Assembly (NCBI GenBank): GCA_937139415.1
Contig: CAKZPS010000062.1
Coordinates: forward strand, 62,001-126,000
Source of the DNA: an uncultured bacterium
GTDB lineage: Bacteria; Atribacterota; Atribacteria; Atribacterales; Caldatribacteriaceae
Length of the DNA stretch: 64,000 nt
Direction: 5' to 3'
Of the stretch, positions 43,237-54,285 are shown in pieces. Numbering within the stretch: position 1 is the first letter of the stretch; each line of letters opens with the position of its first letter. The position numbers were made by a program, and so were the translations under genes. The notes under the pieces were generated by a model. It was not told where the DNA came from. It saw only the letters and a list, made by a program, of their open reading frames with translations, and searched no databases.

Positions 43237-45184
43237 GAAGATTGACATTTTGGCTCACCGCTCTCTTTTAGGTGCTATTGTTTCCTGCTTACAGGATCTT
43301 GGGGTGGTAGAAGTTGTTACCCAGGAAAATAGTAGTGTTGCACTTGATGTTGTTCGCAGCGGAACCAGCGCCGAAGAGTTGGAACGAAAGATCGGAGAGA
43401 TCAGGTATTGTCTCGAGTTTCTCAACCGGTATCGGCCGGAAAAGCCCACCTTTTTAGAGAGTTTTTTCCCTCAACCCATTGAGGTCAAGAAAGAAGAGTT
43501 CCTTCGGCAGAACTTTAATTATATTCCTATTTATAGGGCATGTTTATCCATAGAAGAACAGCTGAACGAGATCAGAGCGACCATCAATCGAATGAATGGC
43601 AATATAGAATTCTTAAGACGGATTCAGGAAGTCCAGTTACCTCTCGAATGCTTGGGCGAGACTCGATTTACTTTTAGTGTGCTCCTTGAAGTGCCACGAG
43701 AAAAATATGAACCTTTGGAGGGAAAGCTCCGCGGAATTGGAAAAGAATGGGTAGCACAAACCTTCTCCTCTCCGCGGGGGTTTTTCGTAGTGCTCCTTGG
43801 GCATAAAGACTTAGAGGCAGAGGTACGAGCAATTCTCCAAGAACTCTCTTTGATGCCGCTTGCTTTACCTCAGGCATTTGAAGGAACACCTAAAGAAGCA
43901 AGAGAGAAGCTCGAAGCCCGCTTGCAAGAAGCTTCGGAGGAGAGAGCAAATTTACTCTGTAAGGCTCTCCTCTATCTCCGTTATGAAAAGGACCTCAAGG
44001 TTGTACACGATTACTATAGTACTCTGTTAGAACGCGAGCGAGTCGAAAGTGCTATTCTTGGAACCAAAGAAGCTTGTCTCATCAGTGGATGGGCTCAGGA
44101 AGAACTCGTTCCCCTGGTTGAGGATTCACTTCAAGAAGTGGGAAGAGAGTGGATGCTATATCACCGAGATCCCCAAGAGAATGAGCATCCACCTATTGAT
44201 CTGCGTAACGGATACTGGGCAAAGAACTTTGAAGTGTTGACCCGTCTTTACGGTCTTCCCAATTACGCGGAAATCGATCCAACTCCGTTCTTGTCTCTCT
44301 TCTTCTTCCTCTTCTTTGGGATGTGTCTTGGGGATGTCATTTATGGGATAGTGTTAGCGCTTTTGGGATTTGTTGCACCGATGTATCTCCCCGTTGGGGA
44401 ATCAACCAAGCGTTTCTTTCACATGTTGGGTTGGGGTGGAGTAGCTTCGGTGGTGGTAGGTATGGCTACTGGCTCGTGGTTAGGGGACGTTTTTGATTAT
44501 CTCCCTGCTTTTCTTGGCGTTGTTACCCGCTTCAAGAGGGCGCTTACCGTGATTGATCCAGTGAATAATCCTTTGCCGATGCTCATCTTCTCTCTCGGGT
44601 TGGGTATCGGACAAGTGTTGGTGGGCATTGCTCTCAGTTTTGTGAAAGAGTGGCGGAGGCGACATTTTGCGGTAGCAATTATGGATCACTTAAGTTGGTT
44701 TATATTCTTGAGTTCTATTGTGTTGTACCTCTTAGGCATGGTAGTCTTTGGTTTCCTAAGGAGCATAGCTATTCCCTTAGTGGTGGGAAGTGCCCTCTTT
44801 CTCGTCGCCACCCAAGGGCGACAGAAGAAGAACCCTATTCTCAAGGTTCTCTCCGGTCTTTTGAGTTTGTACGGTGTCGTTTCTTACCTGGGTGATGTAC
44901 TCTCGTATTCCCGTCTCTTTGCCTTAGGGTTATCGAGCTCGATCATTGCCATTCTTGCACGCACCTTAGGAGCGCTCTTTGGGAGTTCTCCCTATATTGG
45001 ATGGCTCATTGGCCTTGCAGTGGCCTTGCTCTTTAACGTTTTTAACCTGCTCATGAGTGGGTTAGGTGCTTTTGTTCATTCTGCCCGTTTGCAGTATGTA
45101 GAGTTTTTCACCAAGTTTTATGAAAATGGTGGTCGAGAATTTAAGCCTTTTGGCTACAAAACGAAATACGTAAAACTATTGTAA
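43217..45184 (+). CDS. ntpI: V-type ATPase membrane subunit I (a-subunit)
   Basis: A 655-residue stator subunit. The N-terminal half is a soluble coiled-coil arm. From about residue 360 there are seven or eight membrane helices with FFLFFGMCLGDVIYG and GDVLSYSRLFALGLS, the motifs of the a-subunit; the latter holds the conserved arginine that lines the ion path next to the K ring. It directs ion flow through the membrane motor. Overlaps G/H by 20 bases and is 12 bases from the K gene. Confidence 0.95.
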   Translation: MAICKVKKIDILAHRSLLGAIVSCLQDLGVVEVVTQENSSVALDVVRSGTSAEELERKIGEIRYCLEFLNRYRPEKPTFLESFFPQPIEVKKEEFLRQNFNYIPIYRACLSIEEQLNEIRATINRMNGNIEFLRRIQEVQLPLECLGETRFTFSVLLEVPREKYEPLEGKLRGIGKEWVAQTFSSPRGFFVVLLGHKDLEAEVRAILQELSLMPLALPQAFEGTPKEAREKLEARLQEASEERANLLCKALLYLRYEKDLKVVHDYYSTLLERERVESAILGTKEACLISGWAQEELVPLVEDSLQEVGREWMLYHRDPQENEHPPIDLRNGYWAKNFEVLTRLYGLPNYAEIDPTPFLSLFFFLFFGMCLGDVIYGIVLALLGFVAPMYLPVGESTKRFFHMLGWGGVASVVVGMATGSWLGDVFDYLPAFLGVVTRFKRALTVIDPVNNPLPMLIFSLGLGIGQVLVGIALSFVKEWRRRHFAVAIMDHLSWFIFLSSIVLYLLGMVVFGFLRSIAIPLVVGSALFLVATQGRQKKNPILKVLSGLLSLYGVVSYLGDVLSYSRLFALGLSSSIIAILARTLGALFGSSPYIGWLIGLAVALLFNVFNLLMSGLGAFVHSARLQYVEFFTKFYENGGREFKPFGYKTKYVKLL

Positions 45185-45673
<489 letters not shown>

Positions 45674-45684
45674 GAGTGGAAAAT

Positions 45685-46281
45685 ATGTCTTTAGAGGACA
45701 TATTGGCGAGAATTACCCAAGATGCCGAGTCGAAACGGAAAGCGATTTTAGAGCGTGCTTCTTTAGAAGCAAAAACTCGTTTGGAAAAGGCTGAAAAAGA
45801 AATTCAGGAAGAGGTTGATCGTCTTTTAGAACGTCGCAAAAAGGAAATCGAGGCAGAAGTTCAGCGAAAAATGGCAGAAGCAAAATTACAAAGCCGTCAT
45901 GAACTTGGTCGAGTAAAAACCCAATCCGTGAATCTTCTGCGGGAAAGGTTGACGCAATTGCTCTTCGAAACAATCGAAAAATCTTATGAAAAGTGGTGTA
46001 CCAAACTCTTATTACGTCATATCCAGAGTGGTGACGAAGAAATTTGGATGTTTCCCTATGAGGCAGAAAAGTTGGGAGAGAGATTCGTGCACAAGATGAA
46101 CACTGAAAACAATTATCACCTCAAGTGGGGTGGCATTATTGCTAATCCGTCTGAACGGGGTTTTGTTCTCAAGAAAAAAGGTATGAGTTTCACTTTAACC
46201 TTTTCTGCCATTTTGGACGATTTTCTGAAGAGGAATGAAAGTGCTATCGTGAAAAATCTCTTTCAAGGAGTTGAGTTATGA
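45685..46281 (+). CDS. ntpE: V-type ATPase peripheral stalk subunit E
   Basis: A 198-residue subunit: a long helical N-terminus (about 1-100, rich in Glu, Lys and Arg) and a C-terminal globular part that binds the A3B3 head. It forms a heterodimeric stalk with G/H. The ATG at 45685 was chosen because AGGAG is 8 bases upstream and abuts the alternative GTG at 45676. Its stop overlaps the subunit C start by four bases. Confidence 0.88.
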   Translation: MSLEDILARITQDAESKRKAILERASLEAKTRLEKAEKEIQEEVDRLLERRKKEIEAEVQRKMAEAKLQSRHELGRVKTQSVNLLRERLTQLLFETIEKSYEKWCTKLLLRHIQSGDEEIWMFPYEAEKLGERFVHKMNTENNYHLKWGGIIANPSERGFVLKKKGMSFTLTFSAILDDFLKRNESAIVKNLFQGVEL

Positions 46282-47315
46282 AGCATAGCGCTGTAGTTCC
46301 CTCTTTTCGAGAGGATACCAATTTTGCTTATCTTGTAGGAAGGGTACGCGCCCTCGAAAGCGGTTTATTGACGCAGAAGATACTTGATAACCTTTTGCGA
46401 GCAGACGATTTAGAACAAGCTCTACGAGTTATCGCTGAGGTTCCCTACTGGGGAACCGTTTTACCATCCTCGGTTCGGAGCTTGCAAGCCATCGATGAAG
46501 TTCTGGTCAATCATTATTGGGAGATCGTAGAAGATTTTCGGCAGTATAAGGTAGCCTTTCCTTTGGTAAACTTTTTTACCTTGGGTTTTGATTTTAGTTT
46601 TTTGAAATTGGCTCTTAAGTATCATTTGGCGAAAAAGGATTTAGAAAAATCATATCCTACTACTTTGGAGAGTAAGAGAGTCCTTCGGTTTTTTTCCGGT
46701 GAGGGAGGGGAATTCCTGCCGCACCACTTTGAAATGGCCATTCGGGAAACATTGACCGTTTTCGAAACTCATGCTCATAACGTTCAGCTTCTTGAGCTTG
46801 TTTTGGATCGCTTCTATTTGCAAGAAGTTTACCGGATAGCTACTACCCTTGAAAGTGAGCCGCTGAGGAATTGGCTCTTCGCTTTTGTGACCTTTGCGTA
46901 TATAAAGGCGGCCTTGCGGGCAAGATGTCAAGGAAAAAAACCAGAAGTGATGCGTTTCATGTATTTTGCCAACCCTTTGATATCTCAGGAGAGTTTCTTG
47001 CGCTTCATGGAGCTCCCAAGCGATAAAGTGTCCGAGCTCGTAGGGGATTTTGGTTTTGATTTTCTCTTCCCTCAAGGAGTGCCTTTTCGTGACGATTCGT
47101 ATTATCTTGCTGAGGTGGAAAAGAACATCAACAACTATCTCATGCGTTTTGCTCGTTCCTTCCGCGCACCCGTTTTTGGACCGGAACCGGTATTCGGTTT
47201 TCTCTTTGCTAAAGGTGTGGATGTGAAGAACTTGCGCATCGTTTTGGAAGGAAAATATTTTGCTTTCCCGCAGGAAGAACTGCGGAATAAAATGCGGGAG
47301 TGTTACTATGAGTGA
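46278..47315 (+). CDS. ntpC: V-type ATPase subunit C (rotor socket)
   Basis: A 345-residue subunit C/d, the funnel-shaped link between the central shaft (D and F) and the K ring. It shows the expected all-helical pattern, with YLVGRVRALESGLL at the start and the late RFARSFRAPVFGPEPVFGFL, followed by KGVDVKNLRIVLEGK, a conserved end. Overlaps subunit E (4 bases) and F (8 bases). Confidence 0.92.
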   Translation: MKHSAVVPSFREDTNFAYLVGRVRALESGLLTQKILDNLLRADDLEQALRVIAEVPYWGTVLPSSVRSLQAIDEVLVNHYWEIVEDFRQYKVAFPLVNFFTLGFDFSFLKLALKYHLAKKDLEKSYPTTLESKRVLRFFSGEGGEFLPHHFEMAIRETLTVFETHAHNVQLLELVLDRFYLQEVYRIATTLESEPLRNWLFAFVTFAYIKAALRARCQGKKPEVMRFMYFANPLISQESFLRFMELPSDKVSELVGDFGFDFLFPQGVPFRDDSYYLAEVEKNINNYLMRFARSFRAPVFGPEPVFGFLFAKGVDVKNLRIVLEGKYFAFPQEELRNKMRECYYE

Positions 47316-47637
47316 GTTTCGTCTTGCTTTTGTAGGTGGAGAAGAGAATACGCTCTGTTTTCGAGGAATGGGTATTGATGTATTTGTCACTTATAACACT
47401 ACTGAACTCTCTAAAATTATCCCCGTCCTTCGTCGAGGACAATATGCCATAGTGTTCACAGAATGGAAATTTTACGATGTTTTGAAGGACGCCTTTGAAG
47501 ACCTTAGATCTGAAGCTTTGCCGGTTATTTTAGGTATTCCTACCCGTTTTGCCGAGATGGGTAAAGGGACGGGTTTTATTCGCAAATTAGTAGAAGTTGC
47601 TATTGGAAGTCAGGTCTTGCTTCAGGGAGAGGAATGA
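47308..47637 (+). CDS. ntpG: V-type ATPase subunit F
   Basis: A 109-residue Rossmann-like subunit of the central shaft, binding subunit D. It begins [19 protein letters not shown], typical of subunit F, where a G-x-x-x-x-x-FR pattern occurs. The ATG at 47308 overlaps the end of subunit C by 8 bases. It overlaps the A gene by 4 bases. A longer frame inside C is rejected. Confidence 0.9.
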   Translation: MSEFRLAFVGGEENTLCFRGMGIDVFVTYNTTELSKIIPVLRRGQYAIVFTEWKFYDVLKDAFEDLRSEALPVILGIPTRFAEMGKGTGFIRKLVEVAIGSQVLLQGEE

Positions 47638-49421
47638 TGGAGATGAGTGAGCAAAAAGGAACAGTATGGAGCGTTAACGGTCCGGTTGTAGTAGCGGTGA
47701 ATCTCCAAGGAGCTAAAATGTATGACATGGTGAAAGTTGGAGAGAAAAAACTGGTTGGAGAAATCATCGGTATTCATGAAGACCGGGTGACTATTCAAGT
47801 GTATGAAGAGACTGCGGGAATCCGCCCCGGAGAACCTGTCGAATCGACTTTTGAGCCTTTGAGTGTGGAGTTGGGTCCGGGTTTAATAGGAAGCATCTTT
47901 GATGGAACGCAACGACCCTTGGAAAAAGTCCGCGAGGGATTTGGTGACTTTATCGCGCGAGGCGTAGAGGCAGCTGCCCTCGATCGTGCCAAGAAGTGGG
48001 TGTTTCGTCCTCTCGTAAAAGCTGGAGAGACCGTAGAAGCAGGAGATATTTTAGGCGAGGTGCAAGAAACGAAGACCATTGTCCACAAAATCATGATTCC
48101 TCCAGGGGTAGCAGGGGTAGTGAAAGAAGTTCACGAAGGGTCTTTTACGGTAGAAGAAGTGGTTGCTGTGATTCATCAGGATGGGGTTGACCGTCCTCTT
48201 ACTCTGATGCAAAGGTGGCCGGTTCGTACTCCTCGTCCCTATCGGCAAAAGCTTAACCTCAACGAACCTCTCATTACCGGACAACGAGTTATTGACACCT
48301 TTTTCCCTATCGCTAAGGGTGGGGTAGCGTGTATTCCCGGACCGTTTGGGAGTGGTAAAACGGTAGTACAGCACCAGTTATCAAAGTGGTCCGATGCGGA
48401 TGTGATCGTATTTATCGGTTGTGGAGAGCGGGGAAATGAGATGACCGATGTATTAATGGAATTCCCCGAATTGATCGATCCTTACACCGGCGAACCGTTA
48501 ATGCAACGAACGGTGCTCATTGCTAACACTTCCAACATGCCGGTTGCTGCTCGAGAAGCCTCGGTTTATACCGGTATCACCATTGCGGAATACTTTAGGG
48601 ACATGGGTTATAAGGTTGCTTTGATGGCGGACTCCACATCTCGTTGGGCAGAAGCAATGCGAGAAATTTCTGGAAGATTAGAAGAGATGCCGGGTGACGA
48701 AGGATTCCCTGCGTATTTGGGGAGCCGAATTGCTAGTTTTTACGAGCGAGCTGGTAAAGTAAAATGCCTGGGACGCGATGATCGTGCAGGATCTCTCAGT
48801 GTTATCGGCGCGGTTTCCCCTCCGGGTGGTGACCTTTCTGAACCGGTAACCCAGAATACCCTCCGAGTAGTTCAGGTTTTTTGGGGTCTTGAAGATAAAT
48901 TGGCTTACAAGCGGCACTTTCCGGCTATTAACTGGTTGGTGAGTTACTCTTTGTACATCTCACATTTAGAAGAATTTTGGAAAAAAAATGTTGCCTCTGA
49001 TTTTGTGGAGAATCGCACCTTGGCGATGAAGATTCTGCAGCAAGAGGCAGAATTAGAAGAGGTCGTAAGGCTTGTCGGTGTGGAATCTCTCTCTTCTCGT
49101 GACCGATTCATCCTGGAAATAGCTCGTTCCATCCGAGAAGATTTCCTGCAACAGAATGCTTTCCATGAACTTGATACTTTCACTTCTTTGCGGAAGCAAT
49201 ATCTTCTTTTGAAGGTCAGTCTCACCTATTACCATGAAGGTTTGAAAGCCTTAGAGAAGGGATTGCCTCTCAAGGAAGTGCTCCACATCCCGGCTCGAGA
49301 GCGGATTGCCCGGGCGAAATATATTCCTGAAGAGGAATTGGGAAAGATCGAACAACTTGCTCTTGATATTCAAGAGGAATTAGAGGCAAGACTGAAGGGT
49401 GAGGTCGAAAGCAATGTATAA
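47634..49421 (+). CDS. ntpA: V-type ATPase catalytic subunit A
   Basis: A 595-residue catalytic subunit. It has the P-loop GPFGSGKTV and the V/A-type insertion between the N-terminal barrel and the nucleotide domain (about residues 120-190). [44 protein letters not shown] and [18 protein letters not shown] are also clear. It hydrolyses or makes ATP as part of the A3B3 head. Three start codons (47634, 47637, 47643) follow GGGAGAGGA; the exact one is unclear. Overlaps F and B by a few bases. Confidence 0.97.
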   Translation: MMEMSEQKGTVWSVNGPVVVAVNLQGAKMYDMVKVGEKKLVGEIIGIHEDRVTIQVYEETAGIRPGEPVESTFEPLSVELGPGLIGSIFDGTQRPLEKVREGFGDFIARGVEAAALDRAKKWVFRPLVKAGETVEAGDILGEVQETKTIVHKIMIPPGVAGVVKEVHEGSFTVEEVVAVIHQDGVDRPLTLMQRWPVRTPRPYRQKLNLNEPLITGQRVIDTFFPIAKGGVACIPGPFGSGKTVVQHQLSKWSDADVIVFIGCGERGNEMTDVLMEFPELIDPYTGEPLMQRTVLIANTSNMPVAAREASVYTGITIAEYFRDMGYKVALMADSTSRWAEAMREISGRLEEMPGDEGFPAYLGSRIASFYERAGKVKCLGRDDRAGSLSVIGAVSPPGGDLSEPVTQNTLRVVQVFWGLEDKLAYKRHFPAINWLVSYSLYISHLEEFWKKNVASDFVENRTLAMKILQQEAELEEVVRLVGVESLSSRDRFILEIARSIREDFLQQNAFHELDTFTSLRKQYLLLKVSLTYYHEGLKALEKGLPLKEVLHIPARERIARAKYIPEEELGKIEQLALDIQEELEARLKGEVESNV

Positions 49422-50823
49422 AGAGTTTGTGACCATTTCAGAGATTGCAGGGCCGCTTTTGGCAGTTGAACAAGTGGAAGATGCTCGCTACATGGAAATC
49501 GTCGAAATTAAGCTACAAGATGGTGCGACCCGTCGTGGTCAAGTGTTAATGACTAGTAAAGGGAAGGCTTTGGTGCAGGTTTTCGAAGGAACAGAAGGGA
49601 TCGGAATCGGGCAGAGTAGTGTTCGATTCTTGGGTCGGGTTATGGAGCTCTCCGTAGCACCGGACATTCTGGGACGCATCTTCAATGGATCGGGAATTCC
49701 TATTGATGGTGGACCGGAGATTGTCCCTGATGCTCGTTTGGATATTAATGGAAATCCTATTAACCCTGTAGCGCGTGATTACCCTACCGACTTTATCCAA
49801 ACCGGTGTTTCGGCTATCGATGGTCTCAATACCTTGGTGAGAGGTCAGAAGCTTCCCATTTTTTCCGGTTCAGGTCTTCCCCATGCCCGTCTTGCTGCGC
49901 AAATTGCTCGTCAGGCTAAGGTGTTGGGAGAGGAAGAAAAATTTGCCGTGGTATTTGGGGCTTTGGGTATCACTTTTGAAGAAGCAAACTATTTTATTTC
50001 TGAATTGCGAACTACAGGGGCTATTGAGCGTTCGGTGCTTTTCATTAATTTGGCCAACGACCCAGCCGTAGAACGCATCATTACTCCACGCATGGCGCTC
50101 ACCGCGGCGGAATTTTTGGCCTTTGAGATGGACATGCAAGTTTTGGTCATTCTCACCGACATGACGAACTATTGTGAAGCTCTTCGAGAAATCTCTGCTG
50201 CTCGGCGAGAAGTTCCCGGACGAAGGGGGTACCCGGGGTATCTCTACACCGACTTGGCAACCATGTACGAACGAGCAGGGAGAATCCGGGGCAAAAAGGG
50301 GTCTATTACTCAAATCCCTATTCTCACTATGCCCGAGGATGATAAAACCCATCCTATTCCTGACTTGACTGGATACATTACTGAAGGGCAGATCATTCTC
50401 AGTCGTCAACTCCATCGCAAAGGTATCTATCCACCCATCGATGTATTACCTTCGCTCTCCCGTCTACGGGATAAAGGTATTGGCAAGGGGAAAACGAGAG
50501 AGGACCACTCCGATGTGGCCAATCAGCTTTTTGCTGCTTATGCGCGGGGGCGTGAAGCAATAGAGCTTGCTACCATTTTGGGAGAGGCCTCTTTGACTGA
50601 GCTCGATCGATTGTACATGAAGTTCTCCGAAAAATTTGAAGAGAGATTTGTCCAGCAGGGTGAGTATGAAGATCGGAGTATTGATGAAACCCTCAATATC
50701 GGTTGGGATCTCTTGCGAATGTTGCCTCGTGAAGAGCTCAAGAGGATTCGCGATGCTTATCTCACCCAATTTTATGATCGGAAGACCATAGAAGGTGTGG
50801 TGGGAGGGACTCATGAGGCTTAA
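49414..50823 (+). CDS. ntpB: V-type ATPase regulatory subunit B
   Basis: A 469-residue non-catalytic subunit of the A3B3 head. It lacks the Walker A loop of A, has [20 protein letters not shown] at that place, and keeps [20 protein letters not shown] and [21 protein letters not shown], as in all B subunits. The ATG at 49414 overlaps the A stop, and the 5-codon longer frame is rejected. The 3' end overlaps the D gene by 11 bases. Confidence 0.97.
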   Translation: MYKEFVTISEIAGPLLAVEQVEDARYMEIVEIKLQDGATRRGQVLMTSKGKALVQVFEGTEGIGIGQSSVRFLGRVMELSVAPDILGRIFNGSGIPIDGGPEIVPDARLDINGNPINPVARDYPTDFIQTGVSAIDGLNTLVRGQKLPIFSGSGLPHARLAAQIARQAKVLGEEEKFAVVFGALGITFEEANYFISELRTTGAIERSVLFINLANDPAVERIITPRMALTAAEFLAFEMDMQVLVILTDMTNYCEALREISAARREVPGRRGYPGYLYTDLATMYERAGRIRGKKGSITQIPILTMPEDDKTHPIPDLTGYITEGQIILSRQLHRKGIYPPIDVLPSLSRLRDKGIGKGKTREDHSDVANQLFAAYARGREAIELATILGEASLTELDRLYMKFSEKFEERFVQQGEYEDRSIDETLNIGWDLLRMLPREELKRIRDAYLTQFYDRKTIEGVVGGTHEA

Positions 50824-51427
50824 CGTTAACCCGAATCGCATGGAGTTGATGAAGCTCAAGAATCGCCTGGCGGTAGCGCGGAGGGGCCACAAACTCCTCA
50901 AAGATAAGTTGGATGCCCTCATTCAGGATTTTGTACGGGTAGTCCGAGAAAATGCTCATCTCCGCCAGCAAATTGAGCGTGAGGTAGTGCGTGCCTTTGA
51001 AGCGCAAAATAAAGCTGCATTAATGCTTTCGGAAGAAGACAAAGATTTAATCACTGTCTTTTCCCAGCAGAAATTGGTTTTAGAGGTGACTACAAGACGT
51101 ATTACCGGGGTAAGGATTCCTCATTTTGAAGTGAAAGTTGAAGGGAATCCATACACCTATAGCTTAGTCACTACCCCTGCAGAGATCGACGCTGCTTTTG
51201 GATCTTTTTTCCATGTTTTATCGCTGTTGGTAAAATTGGCTGAGGCAGAAAAAACCATCGAACTCTTGGCGGTGGAGATTGAGAAAACCCGCCGCCGGGT
51301 GAATGCCTTGGAATACGTTCTCATCCCCAGCCTTGAAGAGACTATTAAGTACATCAATCTCAAACTGGATGAATTAGCCCGATCGGCCATAGTAAGCATT
51401 ATGCGTATCAAGGGGTCTCTGAAGTGA
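50813..51427 (+). CDS. ntpD: V-type ATPase central shaft subunit D
   Basis: A 204-residue subunit D, a helical hairpin that turns inside the A3B3 head. [31 protein letters not shown] in the first helix is its hallmark, and [21 protein letters not shown] in the last. The ATG at 50813 overlaps subunit B by 11 bases. It closes the nine-gene V-ATPase operon, with the phosphoesterase following after one base. Confidence 0.94.
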   Translation: MRLNVNPNRMELMKLKNRLAVARRGHKLLKDKLDALIQDFVRVVRENAHLRQQIEREVVRAFEAQNKAALMLSEEDKDLITVFSQQKLVLEVTTRRITGVRIPHFEVKVEGNPYTYSLVTTPAEIDAAFGSFFHVLSLLVKLAEAEKTIELLAVEIEKTRRRVNALEYVLIPSLEETIKYINLKLDELARSAIVSIMRIKGSLK

Positions 51428-51428
51428 T

Positions 51429-52154
51429 TTGAAAATTGCCATTCTCTCCGATATCCATGGAAATTTCGACGCCTTATCGAGTGTTGTTCCCTATCTCGAG
51501 GTGGATGAAATTGTAGTTTTGGGGGATATGATCGGATACGGGGCACAACCCGAAGAATGTGTACAATGGGTCGTATGCCACAGGGGGAAGGCAGTTTTAG
51601 GTAATCATGAAGCCGCCTTTTTAGGCGTTTTTCCTCTTTCGTGGTTTAACCCTCAGGCAGCGCAGGCTTTGCTCTGGACGAAAGAACGCTTGAGTATTTC
51701 AAGTGTAGCTTTTTTACGTTCCTTACCTCAACAATTCGGTCATCATGGGGCTTTTTGGGTGCATGGCAGTTTACGAGACCCGGTGGGAGAGTACGTTTAC
51801 GACCTTACCACCGCAAAGACCATCTTTGAGCAGTTTTCCTTTTCGCTCTGCTTTTTTGGGCATACCCATTTAGCGGAAGCATATGTTTACTCAGAATATG
51901 GCGAAGTGAAAAGAATTTCTTTCCTCGCAGGGGGAAGACTCGATTTTTCGTCTTCTTGTAGGTACCTCATCAACTGTGGAAGTGTCGGACAACCCCGCGA
52001 TGGTAATCCGCAGGCGAGTTTCGGTCTTTATGATACTCAAGGACAATGTCTTGAGATCAAGCGTATAGACTATCCTGTAGAGAAAGCAGCGGAAAAGATT
52101 TTGCATGTCGGTCTACCCGAATACCTTGCATATCGCTTATTGTTTGGTCAGTAA
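51429..52154 (+). CDS. Metallophosphoesterase (YfcE/MJ0936 type)
   Basis: A 241-residue calcineurin-like phosphoesterase of the small PF12850 group. The metal-binding motifs are complete: ILSDIHGNFDAL, VVLGDMIGYGA, VLGNHEAAFLG, WVHGSLRD and FFGHTHLAEA. Substrates of such enzymes range from phosphodiesters to nucleotides and this one is unknown. It starts with TTG one base after subunit D and so may be co-transcribed with the ATPase. The start of the next operon's promoter overlaps its last bases. Confidence 0.87.
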   Translation: MKIAILSDIHGNFDALSSVVPYLEVDEIVVLGDMIGYGAQPEECVQWVVCHRGKAVLGNHEAAFLGVFPLSWFNPQAAQALLWTKERLSISSVAFLRSLPQQFGHHGAFWVHGSLRDPVGEYVYDLTTAKTIFEQFSFSLCFFGHTHLAEAYVYSEYGEVKRISFLAGGRLDFSSSCRYLINCGSVGQPRDGNPQASFGLYDTQGQCLEIKRIDYPVEKAAEKILHVGLPEYLAYRLLFGQ

Positions 52155-52183
52155 TTGACAAGTCGGTAAGGGAGTGTTACTTT
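52155..52183 (+). promoter_or_regulatory. Promoter of the branched-chain amino-acid transport operon
   Basis: Perfect TTGACA (52155-52160), a 17-base spacer and the weaker TACTTT (52178-52183), just after the phosphoesterase stop. Confidence 0.5.
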
Positions 52184-52215
52184 TACTCCAAGAATGGAGA
52201 AAGGGGGAATGCTTT

Positions 52216-53337
52216 TTGAAACCAATAGTGAAGTGGTTAGTGGTAACGGTTTTGGTTCTTGAAGTAGGAGTCGTCGGAGCGCAAGAGGTCATCCGCATTG
52301 GGGCGAATTTGGAAATGACGGGAGCAGTGGCAGCCTATGGGCAGATGATTTGGGAGGGAGTCAATTTAGTTCGAGAAATCGTGGGTGACGAGGTAGATGG
52401 AAAAAAGATTGAGCTCGTCTTGGTGGATAATAAGAGTGACAAAGTAGAATCAGCGAATGCTGCAACTCGTCTCATTGATAAGGAGAAAGTTGTAGCAATG
52501 CTTGGACCGGCTATTAGCGGAAGTATGTTGGCAGTAGGGCCGGTTTGCGAGGAAAAACAGATCCCGGTGATTTCTGCGACCGCTACCAATCCTTTAGTTA
52601 CCCAAGGGAAAAAATTTGTTTTTCGAGCCTGCTTCCTTGATCCGTATCAGGCTGCTGCAGCAGCACAGTTTGCTCGTGAAGATCTCAAGGCGAATACTGC
52701 CGCAATTCTCTCCGACATTGCTCAAGATTACTGCGTTGCTTTGGGGAATTTCTTTAAGGAGGAATTCACGAAGCGTGGTGGGAGTATCATTGTAGAACAA
52801 AACTGTAAAACTGGTGATCAAGACTTTTCGGCCCAACTCACCACGATTATTAATGCTAATCCCGATATTCTCTATGTGCCGAACTACTACACTGAAATTG
52901 CTTTGATTACTCGTCAAGCAAGAGATCTGGGATTTGAGGGGATCATTCTTTCTGCCGATGGTGCTGATGCACCAGAGTTATTCAGTGTCGGCGGGGATGC
53001 AGTGGAAGGGCTCTATCACACCGCTATTTGGGATGCAACGAAGGGTCTTAACGAAGTTGGTCAGAAATATATCGATCTCTATAAAGAGAAGTACGGTAAG
53101 GATCCCAACATGTTTGGAGCCTTAGGAGCAGATGCGTATCTCATTCTGGTCAACGCTATTCGGCAGGCTGGCTCTCTTGATCCGTCCCGAATTCGTGACT
53201 TCATAGAAGATACTGCTGACCTCGATGTCGTGACGGGGAAGGTTACCATTGAAAACGGTGATGCAATAAAGCCGGTAGTAGTACGGAAAGTGGAAGGTGG
53301 AAAGTTCCAATTTGTAAAGACGGTTGTCGTAGAATAA
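52216..53337 (+). CDS. livK: Branched-chain amino-acid ABC transporter substrate-binding protein
   Basis: A 373-residue periplasmic binding protein of the Leu/Ile/Val type (Peripla_BP_6). A signal peptide ends near VVGAQ (residues 1-22). The mature part starts EVIRIGANLEMTGAVAAYGQ, where the TGA-A-YG loop binds the amino-acid carboxylate. GKKIELVLVDNKSD and KVVAMLGPAISGSM follow. The TTG at 52216 has GGGGGA 7 bases upstream and gives a normal signal peptide; a longer frame does not. It is first in a complete livKHMGF set. A hairpin follows it. Confidence 0.9.
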   Translation: MKPIVKWLVVTVLVLEVGVVGAQEVIRIGANLEMTGAVAAYGQMIWEGVNLVREIVGDEVDGKKIELVLVDNKSDKVESANAATRLIDKEKVVAMLGPAISGSMLAVGPVCEEKQIPVISATATNPLVTQGKKFVFRACFLDPYQAAAAAQFAREDLKANTAAILSDIAQDYCVALGNFFKEEFTKRGGSIIVEQNCKTGDQDFSAQLTTIINANPDILYVPNYYTEIALITRQARDLGFEGIILSADGADAPELFSVGGDAVEGLYHTAIWDATKGLNEVGQKYIDLYKEKYGKDPNMFGALGADAYLILVNAIRQAGSLDPSRIRDFIEDTADLDVVTGKVTIENGDAIKPVVVRKVEGGKFQFVKTVVVE

Positions 53338-53348
53338 GATAATACCAT

Positions 53349-53372
53349 CCCTGCGGGGCATTCCCCGCAGGG
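53349..53372 (+). other. Strong intergenic hairpin between livK and livH
   Basis: CCCTGCGGGG and CCCCGCAGGG pair perfectly (10 bp, loop CATT) 12 bases after the binding-protein stop. No T tract follows, so it is probably an RNA-stabilising or decay-limiting hairpin rather than a terminator. Its effect would be more binding protein than transporter. Confidence 0.75.
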
Positions 53373-53388
53373 AGAAACGAGAAAAGGA

Positions 53389-54282
53389 ATGACTTGGACG
53401 ACCTTTTTCCAACAGTTGATGAATGGTGTTTCGGTGGGTAGTTTATACGCTCTCTTAGCCATTGGATATACCTTAGTATATGGCATTTTGGGTCTCATTA
53501 ACTTTGCCCATAGTGATGTTTTTATGTTGGGAACTTATTTCGCCTTTTTCATGATTGGTATTTTTTTGCTCCCTTGGTGGATTTCAGTGCTCATTGGAGT
53601 AGGATTATGTGCTCTTGTCGGGGTCACGATTGAGCGAGTAGCGTATCGTCCCCTTCGCAACGCCCCTCGTATTTCTGCCCTGATTACCGCAGTAGGGGTC
53701 TCCTTCTTTATCGAAAACTTGGGGTTAGTGACAGTAGGAGCGCGTCCTAAGGGGTTTCCTCGTCCGGAACTTATGAAAAATGTGTATTTCATTGCGGGAG
53801 CACGTATTCAAGGTGTGACTTTCTGGGTACCGCTCATCAGCATTGCGGTGCTTCTCGTTTTGTTCTACCTCGTGTATCGCACGAAGCTGGGTATGGCTAT
53901 GCGGGCGGTTTCCAAGGATATGGAGACAACGAGACTCATGGGGGTCAATGTAGATAGGGTGATTCTCTACGCCTTTGCTTTGGGATCGGCGTTGGCCGGA
54001 ATTGGAGGAGTATTATGGGCGTGTAAATATCCCCAAATCAACCCTCTCATGGGTATTTTTCCTGGGTGGAAGGCTTTTACTGCAGCAGTAGTAGGAGGCA
54101 TTGGCAATGTAGTTGGGGCTATGATTGGAGGGTTTATCATCGGTTTGGCCGAAATTATGATTGTAGCGTTTTTCCCGAACCTCACTGGGTATCGAGATGC
54201 TTTTGTTTTTGCGCTACTCATTATCTTTCTTTTGGTAAAACCCAGTGGAATCATGGGGGAAACCCTCAAGGAGAAAGTATAG
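53389..54282 (+). CDS. livH: Branched-chain amino-acid ABC transporter permease LivH
   Basis: A 297-residue inner-membrane permease with about eight hydrophobic segments. GVSVGSLYALLAIGYTLVYGILGLINFAHSD at the start is the LivH signature (shown here as the family pattern), and GIGNVVGAMIGGFIIGLAE is the ATPase contact. It forms the channel with LivM. AAAAGG lies before the ATG. It is 3 bases from livM. Confidence 0.93.
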   Translation: MTWTTFFQQLMNGVSVGSLYALLAIGYTLVYGILGLINFAHSDVFMLGTYFAFFMIGIFLLPWWISVLIGVGLCALVGVTIERVAYRPLRNAPRISALITAVGVSFFIENLGLVTVGARPKGFPRPELMKNVYFIAGARIQGVTFWVPLISIAVLLVLFYLVYRTKLGMAMRAVSKDMETTRLMGVNVDRVILYAFALGSALAGIGGVLWACKYPQINPLMGIFPGWKAFTAAVVGGIGNVVGAMIGGFIIGLAEIMIVAFFPNLTGYRDAFVFALLIIFLLVKPSGIMGETLKEKV

Positions 54283-54285
54283 ACA

